The position numbers and the translations under genes are program-made. Below are positions 12,759-19,695 of a stretch of DNA of 33,380 nucleotides, piece by piece. Every line of letters starts with the position of its first letter. Within the stretch, counting starts at the first letter, position 1. The DNA comes from a virus: positions 1-33,380 of IMG/VR virus record IMGVR_UViG_3300025030_000309; one strand, 5' to 3'. The notes below the pieces were generated by a model that was given only the letters and a program-made list of their open reading frames with translations, was not told the DNA's origin and ran no database searches.

Positions 12759-14833
12759 TCTTTTCTATACCGAAGGGTCTCAAAGCCGGCAGCAGCGAGC
12801 GGGATGCCTTCAGCCCACGGCGGCGGGGTCGCCATCATGGCGCTCAGGGTGTCGACGCTGAACTCGCCGCTGTCGGGGGTCTCGGTGAGCAGCTCGTCAT
12901 GGACTGACAGCACGATCTCGTAGCCGGCGCGCTCGATGGCCGGCATGTTGTAAGCGAGGATGTCGCGGGCGAACGCCTGGGTGGCGTTCTCGACCAGCTT
13001 GCCGCCGTAGGTCTTGATCGGTCCCCACTGGCGCGTGTACTGGTTGACGCCGAAATATGTGATTTGCCCGTCGTCCTCGACCTTCGGGTTGATGTAGCAG
13101 AGATAGCGTCCAGAGGGCAGGCGGATGCGCAACCACGCGCCGTCGCGGCGGGCCTTCAGGTGCTGGCCGATCGGGAAGGTCTCGCCCGGGTTCTGGATCG
13201 CTGCGCGCACGCTGTCGCCGGCGGCTTTCCACAACGCTTTGGTGTTGGCGTGCGCCTCGCGCCAGCCGAGCACGAGCACCTCGCACGCGACCCACACCCG
13301 TTCGGGCAGGCCGAGCGTGCTGCGCTTCTGCTTCTTGAACCACTCGTACATGCCCTTCGCCTGGGCGAGCGCCTCTTCGCTTGCGGCGGCCCACACTGCG
13401 TCGGCGAGTTCCTCAAGGTCCATGCCGTAGACGGCGGCGAACGTCAGGAACGCGGCGACGCCGCCTTCATAGCCGAGGCCGAGCTCCATCACCTTGCCGA
13501 TCTGGCGCTGCTTCTTGGTGACCTCCTCGGGCGAGATGCCAAAGGCGGCGGCATAGGCGCGGATGTAGAGGTCGGCGCCGATGCCCTGGTCGAACTCGGC
13601 GAACGCCTTGAGCTTCCACCGCTCGCCGGCCAGGAACGCGAGCCCGCGACCTTCAATGTTCGACAGGTCGGAGATGACCAGCTTCTTGCCGGGCGGGGCG
13701 ATGATGCAGCCGCGCACGGTGTTGGCCGTCAGGCGCATGGTGTTCTCGAAGAACAACTCGGCGCAGCCGGCCTTCAAGGTGTCGATGCCTTCATCGATCT
13801 CGTCCTGCTTCATGTCAGGGCGCGGCATGTTGCCTGGCTGGAAGAGGCGGTGCGCCCAGCGTGCGGTGCGCGAGGCGCCGGCGAACTGCATGGTGTTGCG
13901 CAGCCGACCATCGCTGCTCACAGCGTTGATCAGCGCCTTATATTTGGCCGTCGAGGTCTTCGTAGCCTCCAGGCGGATCGACAGCAGCAGCTTGACGCCT
14001 TCCGGCAGGTCAGGGTCTTCGAGCCGGCGGCGAACGGTGTCGGCCTTGAGGTCGGGCAGCGTCACGCCGTACTCGGCGCAGATGAAGGAGAGCAGGTTGT
14101 CGCGCTGGCTGGCGTTGGTGACGAGGCCGTCGGTGTGTTGAGTGACTTCGTGCTTCAGCCGTTTTTGCTCTCGGGCCACAGCGTCAATTGCTGCCACTGC
14201 GAGCTCGGTGTCGACGGCGATGCCCCGCTCGTTGATTCGACGGTCGAGGTGCCAGAGGGCGAGCTCGGCGCCGCCGGGTTTGTAGTTCCAGCTGGGCAGC
14301 CGCTGGTGGATGGCGCGCATGGCGACAATGTCCTGGCGCGAGTATTCGAGAAATTCAGCCCACTGTTCCGGGTGCGTTTCACGGGTGGCTCTCCTGAGCG
14401 TCGAGTTCTTCGGTCTGGGTTTTGCGAAAAGCTGAATCAGTTCGCGGCCGCGCTTGTCCTTGGCGAGATCCGCTTCGAGACCGACGATCTGGCCGATCTT
14501 GTCGAGCGAGCCGGGGAGGCCGTGGGCCAAACCCTTGACCATCGTGTCGAGGAACTTCTCAGGCGGCAGGTCCAGCCCCCAGCAATGGCGCATCACCGCC
14601 ATATCGAATGACACGTTATGGAATACCAGCAGCGTGTCGGGCGCCTTCAGCAGTTCGATGAAGGCGTGCGGCTTGCCGCGCGCTGTGCAATCCCAGACGG
14701 TCGGCTCGTCATCGTCGAGAGCCCATTGCGCGATCGTGATCTCGGTGCTCGGGTCTTCGGCATAGCGAGCGCTCCCGCACTTGATGAGGTCGCATTCGCT
14801 GAAGGTCTCGGTGTCACCGTAGAGGAGCCTCAT
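12755..14833 (-). CDS. DNA polymerase, family A, with 3'-5' exonuclease
   Basis: The 692-residue protein replicates phage DNA. The exonuclease domain has D7 and E9 (GDTETF), motif II FHNVSFDMAV (D77), and motif III Y164-x3-D168 (YSRQDIV). The polymerase domain has motif A as VISDLSNIEGR (D389, E394), motif B as KKQRQIGKVMELGLGYEGG, and motif C as SVHDELL (H645-D646-E647). All catalytic residues are present and the length is typical of phage family A polymerases with fused exonuclease. The 5'-3' exonuclease domain of bacterial Pol I is absent, as usual in phages. The start overlaps the upstream stop (ATGA). It acts with the primase-helicase encoded at 20128-22764. Confidence 0.95.
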   Translation of the reverse strand: MRLLYGDTETFSECDLIKCGSARYAEDPSTEITIAQWALDDDEPTVWDCTARGKPHAFIELLKAPDTLLVFHNVSFDMAVMRHCWGLDLPPEKFLDTMVKGLAHGLPGSLDKIGQIVGLEADLAKDKRGRELIQLFAKPRPKNSTLRRATRETHPEQWAEFLEYSRQDIVAMRAIHQRLPSWNYKPGGAELALWHLDRRINERGIAVDTELAVAAIDAVAREQKRLKHEVTQHTDGLVTNASQRDNLLSFICAEYGVTLPDLKADTVRRRLEDPDLPEGVKLLLSIRLEATKTSTAKYKALINAVSSDGRLRNTMQFAGASRTARWAHRLFQPGNMPRPDMKQDEIDEGIDTLKAGCAELFFENTMRLTANTVRGCIIAPPGKKLVISDLSNIEGRGLAFLAGERWKLKAFAEFDQGIGADLYIRAYAAAFGISPEEVTKKQRQIGKVMELGLGYEGGVAAFLTFAAVYGMDLEELADAVWAAASEEALAQAKGMYEWFKKQKRSTLGLPERVWVACEVLVLGWREAHANTKALWKAAGDSVRAAIQNPGETFPIGQHLKARRDGAWLRIRLPSGRYLCYINPKVEDDGQITYFGVNQYTRQWGPIKTYGGKLVENATQAFARDILAYNMPAIERAGYEIVLSVHDELLTETPDSGEFSVDTLSAMMATPPPWAEGIPLAAAGFETLRYRKD

Positions 14834-15108
14834 GCCAAGTCTTTCAGACTGTCCAGTTCGTCCTGCAAGTCCTGGCTTTCACGGTGCGCAGCTGAAAGGT
14901 CATCCTCGAGCGAGGCGATCTGTTCGTTGAGCTTTTCGACTTCCTCCTCAAGGTTTTTTTTTACGCCCTGCTCAAGGTCCGCGATCTCGGTGTTCGTGCG
15001 CTCAACCTCTGCAGCCAGGCGGCTCACGAGCTCCGCTTCGAGCGGGGTCAGGGTCAACGTGTCGGCGTAGCGCAGCAGCTCGTCGTTGGTGAGTGTCGGC
15101 AAATACAT
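14830..15108 (-). CDS. Coiled-coil protein upstream of DNA polymerase
   Basis: The ATG at 15108 has a GAAAGGAT ribosome site, giving 92 residues. The first 35 residues (YLPTLTNDELLRYADTLTLT) are a short helical domain. The rest is a long acidic coiled coil (IADLEQGVKKNLEEEVEKL). Its stop overlaps the polymerase ATG. The function is unknown; the tight coupling suggests a polymerase partner or simple co-translation. Confidence 0.7.
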   Translation of the reverse strand: MYLPTLTNDELLRYADTLTLTPLEAELVSRLAAEVERTNTEIADLEQGVKKNLEEEVEKLNEQIASLEDDLSAAHRESQDLQDELDSLKDLA

Positions 15109-15282
15109 GGCGATCCTTTCAAAGTTAAAAAGCCCTTTCCTCAGCATTCCCCGTGCATCGTTGCCGCTTCGGCGGGGCTTGCGCTGCTGCCACCCGGTGA
15201 ATGCAACGTGCGGGCCAGGGGGTGCGGCGTGCTGAGGCTGTGCGGCCGGTGGGCGAACCCGACCTGGGGATATCCGAAGCCC

Positions 15283-15349
15283 GCTGTTTGGTGAGGGTCG
15301 GTGTGCGCTCCTCCGGGAGCCCCCAGAGGCACCGCCCTCACCAAACAGC
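15283..15349 (-). ncRNA. Long structured hairpin in the 265-bp gap before the coiled-coil gene
   Basis: A perfect 15-bp inverted repeat (15283-15297 with 15335-15349) is extended inside by a second CGGTG/CACCG stem with one bulged base. A GCTCC/GGAGC stem sits at the tip, so the whole 67 nt can fold into one long rod. No T-run follows on either strand, so it is not a simple terminator. It lies between the DUF2815 gene and the DNA polymerase pair. It could be an RNase III processing site, a small RNA, or part of a replication signal; none of these is shown. Confidence 0.5.
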
Positions 15350-15364
15350 CCTCTTGCGAGGGCT
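15347..15364 (-). terminator. Possible weak terminator or attenuator hairpin after DUF2815 gene
   Basis: On the minus strand AGCCCTC and GAGGGCT form a 7-bp stem with a 4-base loop 10 bases after the DUF2815 stop. It is followed by GTTTGG rather than a clear T-run. Its second arm shares three bases with the first arm of the 67-nt hairpin, so the two structures compete. Termination is therefore uncertain. Confidence 0.35.
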
Positions 15365-15373
15365 GACTGGTTG

Positions 15374-15949
15374 TTACGCGAACTCGTCGGCGTCGGCGCC
15401 TTCGGTCACTTCCTCGAACTCATCCGCATCGGCCGGGCGGCCGGCGCTGAACGAGTCGCCGTCGGCGTAGAACTGAATGCCGCGCAGCTGGGCATTGATG
15501 CGCTGGCCGTAGTTGTTGTCCTGCGCCCAGAACTCGATCGACGCGTTGACGAAGCAACCAGCGTAGGGGCGGCCGGACTTCGCCGACAGCGGCGAGCGGT
15601 CGCGGTCGATCACGGTCGGGGCGGCGTTCTCCTGCGCGGCGGCGCTGATGAAGAAGTTGCCCGGGAAGCCGTCGTACTTCACCTTGGTGTCGCCGTCGTG
15701 CAGGGCCAGCTTGTCCTGCTTGTCGAGGCCCTTGACGATCGCGGCGGCCTTGTCGCGCCACTTCTCCTTGGCGACGGCCTCCTGCTTGGCGCGGATCTCG
15801 GCGATCTGCGGGTGGTCGGCCGGGATGATCAGCGTGGCGCTGTAGCGCGGCTTGCCTTCACCGGCGACGGTGGTCGGCTCGAACAGGTTGGGGAACGCCA
15901 GGCGGACGTTCTTCAGGAGGATTCGGCCGATCGGTTGGTTGGTGCTCAT
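15374..15949 (-). CDS. DUF2815 protein, single-strand DNA-binding-like
   Basis: The 191-residue protein begins GRILLKNVRLAFPNLFEPT and has the family's central ADHPQIAEIRAKQEAVAKEKW and FISAAAQENAAPTVIDRDRSPL segments. DUF2815 has been predicted to adopt an OB-type fold and replaces SSB in many phage replication modules. The very acidic C-terminus (DADEFEEVTEGADADEFA) resembles the partner-binding tail of SSB proteins. A good AAGGAA ribosome site precedes the ATG. It pairs with the DUF2800 gene immediately upstream, a common phage combination. Confidence 0.85.
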   Translation of the reverse strand: MSTNQPIGRILLKNVRLAFPNLFEPTTVAGEGKPRYSATLIIPADHPQIAEIRAKQEAVAKEKWRDKAAAIVKGLDKQDKLALHDGDTKVKYDGFPGNFFISAAAQENAAPTVIDRDRSPLSAKSGRPYAGCFVNASIEFWAQDNNYGQRINAQLRGIQFYADGDSFSAGRPADADEFEEVTEGADADEFA

Positions 15950-15973
15950 GGTGTGTTTCCTTTTCGTTGAGAA

Positions 15974-17233
15974 TTAAGCGAGGGCTTCGAGGTCGGCGAA
16001 ATCGTCGATCACCGGCTTGACCTCAAGCGCCGGGCGAGAATCAGATTCAGGTGCGACGTGCGGCTTGCCGTCCTTCTGGATGATCATTTCCTTCAGCTTC
16101 GGCCACTGCCTGGGGCCGATCGTGCCGGCCTTGGCGAGCTTCTCGGCGCTGGTCGGGCTGATCAGCTTGAAGTCGTACATCTCGGCTTCCTTGAGGCGCA
16201 TCGACTTCAGCGTCTGTTCGGCTTCCTCGGCGTTCGACCACTGGCGAGCACCACGCTTGCCCTGCACCAGCTTGAACTGCGGCACGGCTTCGCCGGCCAG
16301 CAGACGGCGTTCAACCTCAGCGCGCACGGCCTTACACCATTCCTCGATCAGATCGACCTTGGACATGGCACGCGACAGGTCGGACGTGACGAACGTCTTC
16401 GGGTCCGTGATGCTCTCGAACTCCTCGGCGGCAGCCGGCGCGCTGACATGCACGACGACCTCGTTGCGCAGTGCCGGGCAGGTGGCCTTGGCGCGGCAGA
16501 ACTTGCAGCCTTTCTCCGATGGGCGCAGGTACTGCTTCACCCACGTAGGTTCGGCTAGGTTCGGGTTCAGCGCGGCGATGTTGCAGCGGCCGACCGTCGG
16601 CTTTGCCGTCTCGGCGGCCCACGTTTCGAGGTCGGCAACCGACAGGTCGTATTCGCTGGGCGCCGTGCAGATGCGGGGCTGACTGATGGCCAGGCGCACC
16701 GTGTCGAAGTCGCCGAGCAGACCCTGCGCAGCGTCGAGCATACCCAGCGCGTAGAGAGCGAGCTGTGGGTTCGGGCCGTTCTCGCCGCCGGCGCTAACCT
16801 CGACGCCCATGCCATACTTGAGATCGACGCCGGTGATCACGTTGTCGCGCAGCACGGCAACGTCGAGCGTGCCCCATGCATCGTCCTTCGGGACGCCGAG
16901 ATAGCCGGAGTAGGTGACGCGCTGGTCGACCAGGATCACACCGTCGTCGCCGGCGAGGCCGAGCACGTAGTCAATGCAGACCTGGACGTGGCCGGCCATC
17001 TCCTCGTCGACTTCGAAGGACCACTCCTCAACCATGATGATCCGGCCGATGTAGGCGCTGGCGGGGCGGGACTCCTGCAGCGCCCAGGTCAGCACCTGGT
17101 GAGCCGCGGTCCCTTCCGCTGCGTACTTGCTGGATGTGTTCGGCAGGTCGCGCTCGAGGACGTGCTTGCCCGGGCAGAGCATGTCTGCCTCGAACTTGCT
17201 CGCACCCCATTTGCTGTGGGCGGGTTCAGTCAT
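15974..17233 (-). CDS. DUF2800 RecB-like nuclease with Fe-S type cysteines
   Basis: The 419-residue protein is a DUF2800 member of the PD-(D/E)xK superfamily. Nuclease motifs are G41-T-A-A-H (helix), W120-G-T-L-D124, D137-L-K139 and Q157 in GENGPNPQLALYALG, the RecB/Cas4 pattern. C20 near the N-terminus and C243, C246 and C252 form the cysteine set that holds a 4Fe-4S cluster in AddB and Cas4 nucleases. It probably processes DNA ends during phage recombination together with the DUF2815 SSB-like protein. The ATG has an AAGGAC site and lies 8 bases inside the end of the upstream gene. The length is normal. Confidence 0.88.
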   Translation of the reverse strand: MTEPAHSKWGASKFEADMLCPGKHVLERDLPNTSSKYAAEGTAAHQVLTWALQESRPASAYIGRIIMVEEWSFEVDEEMAGHVQVCIDYVLGLAGDDGVILVDQRVTYSGYLGVPKDDAWGTLDVAVLRDNVITGVDLKYGMGVEVSAGGENGPNPQLALYALGMLDAAQGLLGDFDTVRLAISQPRICTAPSEYDLSVADLETWAAETAKPTVGRCNIAALNPNLAEPTWVKQYLRPSEKGCKFCRAKATCPALRNEVVVHVSAPAAAEEFESITDPKTFVTSDLSRAMSKVDLIEEWCKAVRAEVERRLLAGEAVPQFKLVQGKRGARQWSNAEEAEQTLKSMRLKEAEMYDFKLISPTSAEKLAKAGTIGPRQWPKLKEMIIQKDGKPHVAPESDSRPALEVKPVIDDFADLEALA

Positions 17234-17528
17234 GGTTTTTGTCCTTGAGTTCGCGCACCGCGTCGATCACAGCCTGATGTTCGTGGCTGTACTCAACGTA
17301 GTTACTCCCGGGGCGCCCGAGCATCGCGTTGATCTGCGCAACGGTGTCGGTGCTCTGGCTGAACACGCGCGCCGTATTAGCGAACGTCCAAATGCAGAAC
17401 GCGACGACGCCCGCCCACATGGCGCTCTCGAGCGCCCCGATCGCGAACCAGGTAATCACTACCAACTTCGCGTCGCCGGAGACGGTCTGCACGGTGTCCA
17501 AGATGAGCTTGAGTTCATCGACGTTCAT
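17226..17528 (-). CDS. Membrane-anchored small protein
   Basis: The 100-residue protein starts at the ATG at 17528, one base after the upstream TGA, with a GAGG site. It has a membrane region at about residues 22-50 (LVVITWFAIGALESAMWAGVVAFCIWTF), possibly one long or two short helices. A soluble C-terminal part (STDTVAQINAML ... YSHEHQAVIDAVRELKDK) follows. The role is unknown; the gene sits between the first early gene and the DUF2800 gene. Confidence 0.65.
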   Translation of the reverse strand: MNVDELKLILDTVQTVSGDAKLVVITWFAIGALESAMWAGVVAFCIWTFANTARVFSQSTDTVAQINAMLGRPGSNYVEYSHEHQAVIDAVRELKDKNHD

Positions 17529-17529
17529 C

Positions 17530-17937
17530 TCACGCCTCAGCCAGCTTGGCGTTCACCGCGGCCAGCGCCTCGGCCCACTTCTCGGCCGGCAGTTCCTTGA
17601 ACGTCTTGACGCCGAACGTGGCGACGAGGGCGGTGGCGGCTTCGCGGGACTTGGCGGCCAGGGCGAACACGGCCTTTTGCAGGACCGGGTATTCAATCGC
17701 GGCCGGCGCGGAGCTCTCGACCTTCGGCTCGGGCGCAGCGGTGGTCTCCGCAGTAGTGGGGGTAGCGGCAGCTGCCGGCTTCGCAGCTTCCTTTTTTGCC
17801 GGGGCTTCCTTCTTCGGTTCGGCCGGCAGGCGGTCTTCCTGGGCGACCGAGGCGCCGGCAAGCAGGGACTCCGGCAGCTCGAGCATCGCCTTGCGGGCGG
17901 CGCTGATGTTGTCGAAGGAGAGGGTGATCTGGATCAT
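17530..17937 (-). CDS. First gene of the leftward early operon, two small domains with Ala/Pro linker
   Basis: The 135-residue protein starts at the ATG at 17937 behind an AAAGGA ribosome site. A beta-alpha N-terminal part (MIQITLSFDNISAARKAMLEL) is joined by a Lys/Pro/Ala/Thr linker (about residues 38-80) to a compact helical C-terminal domain (LQKAVFALAAKSREAATAL, then FGVKTFKELPAEKWAEALAAV). A similar C-terminal domain is found in other phage early proteins, without known function. As the first gene behind the operator-controlled promoter it should be among the earliest made. Confidence 0.7.
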   Translation of the reverse strand: MIQITLSFDNISAARKAMLELPESLLAGASVAQEDRLPAEPKKEAPAKKEAAKPAAAATPTTAETTAAPEPKVESSAPAAIEYPVLQKAVFALAAKSREAATALVATFGVKTFKELPAEKWAEALAAVNAKLAEA

Positions 17938-17970
17938 GGTTGGTTCCTTTCGCAGTAGGGAAACATACGG

Positions 17971-17982
17971 TAGCAGATGCTA
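17971..17982. promoter_or_regulatory. Operator palindrome in the leader of the leftward operon
   Basis: TAGCAGATGCTA is a perfect TAGCA-N2-TGCTA site 34 bases before the first start codon. A weak second promoter (TTGCCT-17-TACCGT on the minus strand) would have this site between its boxes. Confidence 0.6.
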
Positions 17983-17993
17983 CAACTTGAGGC

Positions 17994-18017
17994 AAATAAA
18001 AAAGCGCATCGGCTTTT
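17994..18017 (-). terminator. Weak leader terminator or attenuator
   Basis: Downstream of the leftward promoter the minus strand reads AAAAGC-CGATGC-GCTTTT followed by TTATTT. The 6-bp stem overlaps its own U-tract, so termination would be inefficient. It could be a site for antitermination control. Confidence 0.3.
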
Positions 18018-18032
18018 CGTTGGCACGGCCGT

Positions 18033-18060
18033 ATCGTAGCACTTGCTAAACCGCTGTCAA
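18033..18060 (-). promoter_or_regulatory. Main leftward early promoter
   Basis: TTGACA (18060-18055) and TACGAT (18038-18033) on the minus strand have a 16-base spacer. The operator TAGCAAGTGCTA occupies 18037-18048, and an imperfect copy (TAACAGATGCTG, plus strand) lies at 18069-18080 just upstream of the -35 box. The promoter drives the early genes from 17937 leftward. Its boxes and operator have the same geometry as those at 12731-12758. Confidence 0.8.
18037..18048. promoter_or_regulatory. Operator palindrome in the leftward promoter
   Basis: TAGCACTTGCTA (plus strand) is a perfect TAGCA-N2-TGCTA site placed between the -35 and -10 boxes of the main leftward promoter. The GCGGTTTAGCA sequence around it is repeated exactly at 6806-6816 on the minus strand. 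Confidence 0.7.
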
Positions 18061-18081
18061 GAAAACCTTAACAGATGCTGC

Positions 18082-18106
18082 AAAAGAAACCCGCTTCCGT
18101 GCGGGT
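18082..18106 (-). terminator. Rho-independent terminator of the repressor operon
   Basis: On the minus strand a 6-bp stem ACCCGC/GCGGGT with a 6-base loop is followed by TTCTTTT. It lies 7 bases after the stop of the small membrane-protein gene, closing the repressor transcript before the leftward promoter begins. Confidence 0.85.
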
Positions 18107-18112
18107 CAGTCT

Positions 18113-18277
18113 TCACACAAACAGGACGACCGCTTCGACGGCGTGGAATACCAGGGCGGCGGCCAGCATTGCGTAGAGCAGTCGTAGGTGCCGGCGGATG
18201 TCGGCGATCGGGTCATCCCAGATTCCGCCGTGCTCGACCAGGTACTTTATCCGCTGCTTAATCTCCTCGTCGTTCAT
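18113..18277 (-). CDS. Small membrane protein co-transcribed with the repressor
   Basis: An ATG at 18277 overlaps the repressor stop (ATGA) and opens a 54-codon frame that ends 7 bases before a clear terminator. The product has a charged N-terminal part (MNDEEIKQRIKYLVEHGG), then WDDPIADIRRHLRLL and a C-terminal membrane helix (AMLAAALVFHAVEAVVLFV). Being in the repressor transcript it should be made in the lysogen. That fits a role in superinfection exclusion or host membrane change, although no known family is recognised. Confidence 0.7.
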   Translation of the reverse strand: MNDEEIKQRIKYLVEHGGIWDDPIADIRRHLRLLYAMLAAALVFHAVEAVVLFV

Positions 18278-18762
18278 GACTTTGTGAGCCTCACTAGTTT
18301 CGTAATGAAGGATTCGTCGACCCTTCCGATGAGCCGGGTGTGCTCATAGGCGAGTGCCGTCAAGTCTGCGAGCTGATCGGGCGTAGCTCTGTGACCGGCG
18401 TCACGAAGGGCGGCGGCCACAGCCCTGACACATGTACCTAGTGCCTCGTCGTCGACTGTTCTGGTATCGCCGTGCTCGCTGTCGAGCCAGCCTACGGGCA
18501 GGCCGAGGGTCTGCTCCATCTCCCGGGCGACCTTCTCGCTGACCTCGCGCGACGGGTTGGGGCCGGCGAGCTGGGCGACGTAGCTGCCGTTGGTGTGGCC
18601 GAGCTTCTTGGCGAGCGAGGTTGGCCCGCCCCAGGTCTTGATCAAACTGCGCAGGTTGTCCCGGCGCTGGTCATAGACGGACTTCATAGGCCGGGAGCGT
18701 AACAAAACGACATTAGCGTTTGCAACATCAGTTGCGCGGCGTCCGAACGGGTGGATCGACAT
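18274..18762 (-). CDS. CI-like lysogeny repressor (XRE-type HTH, no peptidase domain)
   Basis: The ATG at 18762 is chosen because a GAAAGGGCG ribosome site precedes it, giving 162 residues. An inner ATG at 18687 (MKSVYDQRRDNLR) starts closer to the conserved domain but lacks such a site. The HTH lies in LIKTWGGPTSLAKKLGHTNGSYVAQLAGPNP, typical of short phage repressors, followed by EKVAREMEQTLGLPVGWLD. The C-terminal 80 residues are helical and have no LexA-type Ser/Lys cleavage motifs, so RecA-driven self-cleavage is unlikely. It is divergent from the Cro-like gene. It is the best candidate to bind the TAGCA-N2-TGCTA operators, but binding is inferred. Confidence 0.85.
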   Translation of the reverse strand: MSIHPFGRRATDVANANVVLLRSRPMKSVYDQRRDNLRSLIKTWGGPTSLAKKLGHTNGSYVAQLAGPNPSREVSEKVAREMEQTLGLPVGWLDSEHGDTRTVDDEALGTCVRAVAAALRDAGHRATPDQLADLTALAYEHTRLIGRVDESFITKLVRLTKS

Positions 18763-18868
18763 CAATACGCCCTTTCTGTGCGGGTTGGCGAGGTAAGTGT
18801 GCTTATCGATTGTTAAATTTTTTCCATGATCCCTGCACAACTACGGTTTATCTGTGCGGTAGCTAACA

Positions 18869-18897
18869 TTGCGCGGAACAGTACAGTTTGCTAAAGT
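18869..18897 (+). promoter_or_regulatory. Putative rightward promoter of the Cro-like gene
   Basis: TTGCGC (18869-18874) and TAAAGT (18892-18897) are 17 bases apart, and TGC directly before the -10 box makes it an extended -10 promoter. TGCTA at the junction is one half of the operator sequence. It would start transcription about 27 bases before the ATG at 18931. Confidence 0.5.
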
Positions 18898-18930
18898 CAG
18901 CGCACGTTTGTAGCCAATTGAAAGAACAGC

Positions 18931-19251
18931 ATGAAAACGATTACCGCCATCAAGGCATGGATGCGGGCGGCGACGCCCTTGGAACGGGAGGCCCTTGCTG
19001 ATGGGGTCGGCACCTCGGTGGCGATGCTCCACCAGTATTCGGGCGGCCACCGCCAGGCGAGCGCCGAGACGGCCGGAAAGATCGAGATGGTCACCGCGGC
19101 GATGCACAAGGCGAGCAAGGGCCGGCTGCCGAAGATCGTTCGCACGGACGTCTGCGAAGCCTGCCGCCAGTGCCAATACGCCGCGAAGTGCCTCGGCGAG
19201 CGCGCCGTGGTCAGCGACTTCCCGATCGTTGCCGAGCAGGTGGCGTCGTGA
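18931..19251 (+). CDS. Cro-like HTH regulator with C-terminal four-cysteine cluster
   Basis: The 106-residue protein starts behind a GAAAG site. Residues about 18-52 (LEREALADGVGTSVAMLHQYSGGH, then SAETAGKIE) form an HTH of the kind used by Cro/YdaS-type phage regulators. The C-terminal part has C75-x2-C78-x2-C81-x5-C87 (CEACRQCQYAAKC), an arrangement that can hold zinc or an iron-sulphur cluster. The location opposite the repressor marks it as the lytic-side regulator. The metal-type cluster is uncommon for Cro proteins. A GTGA overlap joins it to the next gene. Confidence 0.75.
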   Translation: MKTITAIKAWMRAATPLEREALADGVGTSVAMLHQYSGGHRQASAETAGKIEMVTAAMHKASKGRLPKIVRTDVCEACRQCQYAAKCLGERAVVSDFPIVAEQVAS

Positions 19252-19499
19252 CTGAGTTTGTCCTGTACCTGCTCGGGGTTTTCACCGGCGTGTTCGTCGG
19301 CATTTCCCTCGCCGCCCTGATGTCGGCCAGCGGGGGCGACCTGCCGGCGGCCGGCAACGTCGAAAAGACGCTCGCGGCGTACCGCGCTTGCGAGGCCGCC
19401 GCCATCCGGAGCCTGCTGCGCAAGTCGGACGACGAGATCCGCGAGCACCTGCGCGGGCGCCTCGCCACCTTTGAGCAGGCTGAAAGGAACCGGGCGTGA
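19248..19499 (+). CDS. Small protein with N-terminal membrane anchor
   Basis: The GTG at 19248 overlaps the Cro-like stop, giving 83 residues. Residues 3-27 (EFVLYLLGVFTGVFVGISLAALM) are a membrane helix. The soluble part is a helical, charged domain (EKTLAAYRACEAAAIRSLLRK, then DDEIREHLRGRL). Upstream in-frame codons belong to the previous gene. The function is unknown. Confidence 0.7.
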   Translation: MTEFVLYLLGVFTGVFVGISLAALMSASGGDLPAAGNVEKTLAAYRACEAAAIRSLLRKSDDEIREHLRGRLATFEQAERNRA

Positions 19500-19669
19500 T
19501 CGCGATGCTGCGGGCGGGGATGCGTGTCCGCTTGCCCAGCGGCAACATCGTCGTGCTCCTGCAGCGCGACGGCACCCACTGGATCTGCCAATACGCGCCG
19601 AGCGCGAAGGAGCGCGGGGAGGTCGAGCTGTCGATGGCCTACCTGCGCAAGTTCGGCACGGCGGCTTGA
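19496..19669 (+). CDS. Small beta-rich protein
   Basis: A 57-codon frame starts at the GTG at 19496, overlapping the previous stop (GTGA) behind a strong AAAGGA site. The product (MIAMLRAGMRVRLPSGNIVV, ending YLRKFGTAA) looks like a small SH3-like beta barrel with THWICQYAP in the middle. No family is recognised. Ribosome site and coupling together make it likely real. Confidence 0.65.
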   Translation: MIAMLRAGMRVRLPSGNIVVLLQRDGTHWICQYAPSAKERGEVELSMAYLRKFGTAA

Positions 19670-19681
19670 GGCTTTACAACG

Positions 19682-19690
19682 TGCTAAAAT
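19682..19690 (+). promoter_or_regulatory. Possible extended -10 promoter before the primase operon
   Basis: TGCTAAAAT combines an extended -10 motif with a TGCTA half-operator. The same GTGCTAAAAT occurs in the consensus promoter at 5850-5879. No good -35 box is seen, so confidence is low. Confidence 0.3.
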
Positions 19691-19695
19691 GAATA

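Noticed and set aside
13064-14611. Long plus-strand frame opposite the DNA polymerase gene
   Set aside because: It lies fully antisense to a gene with all family A polymerase motifs, has no ribosome site, and its length is an effect of high GC.
15141-15344. A 67-codon minus-strand frame in the gap at 15109-15373
   Set aside because: It is covered by the 67-nt hairpin at its start, has no ribosome site and a biased Pro/His/Ala composition.
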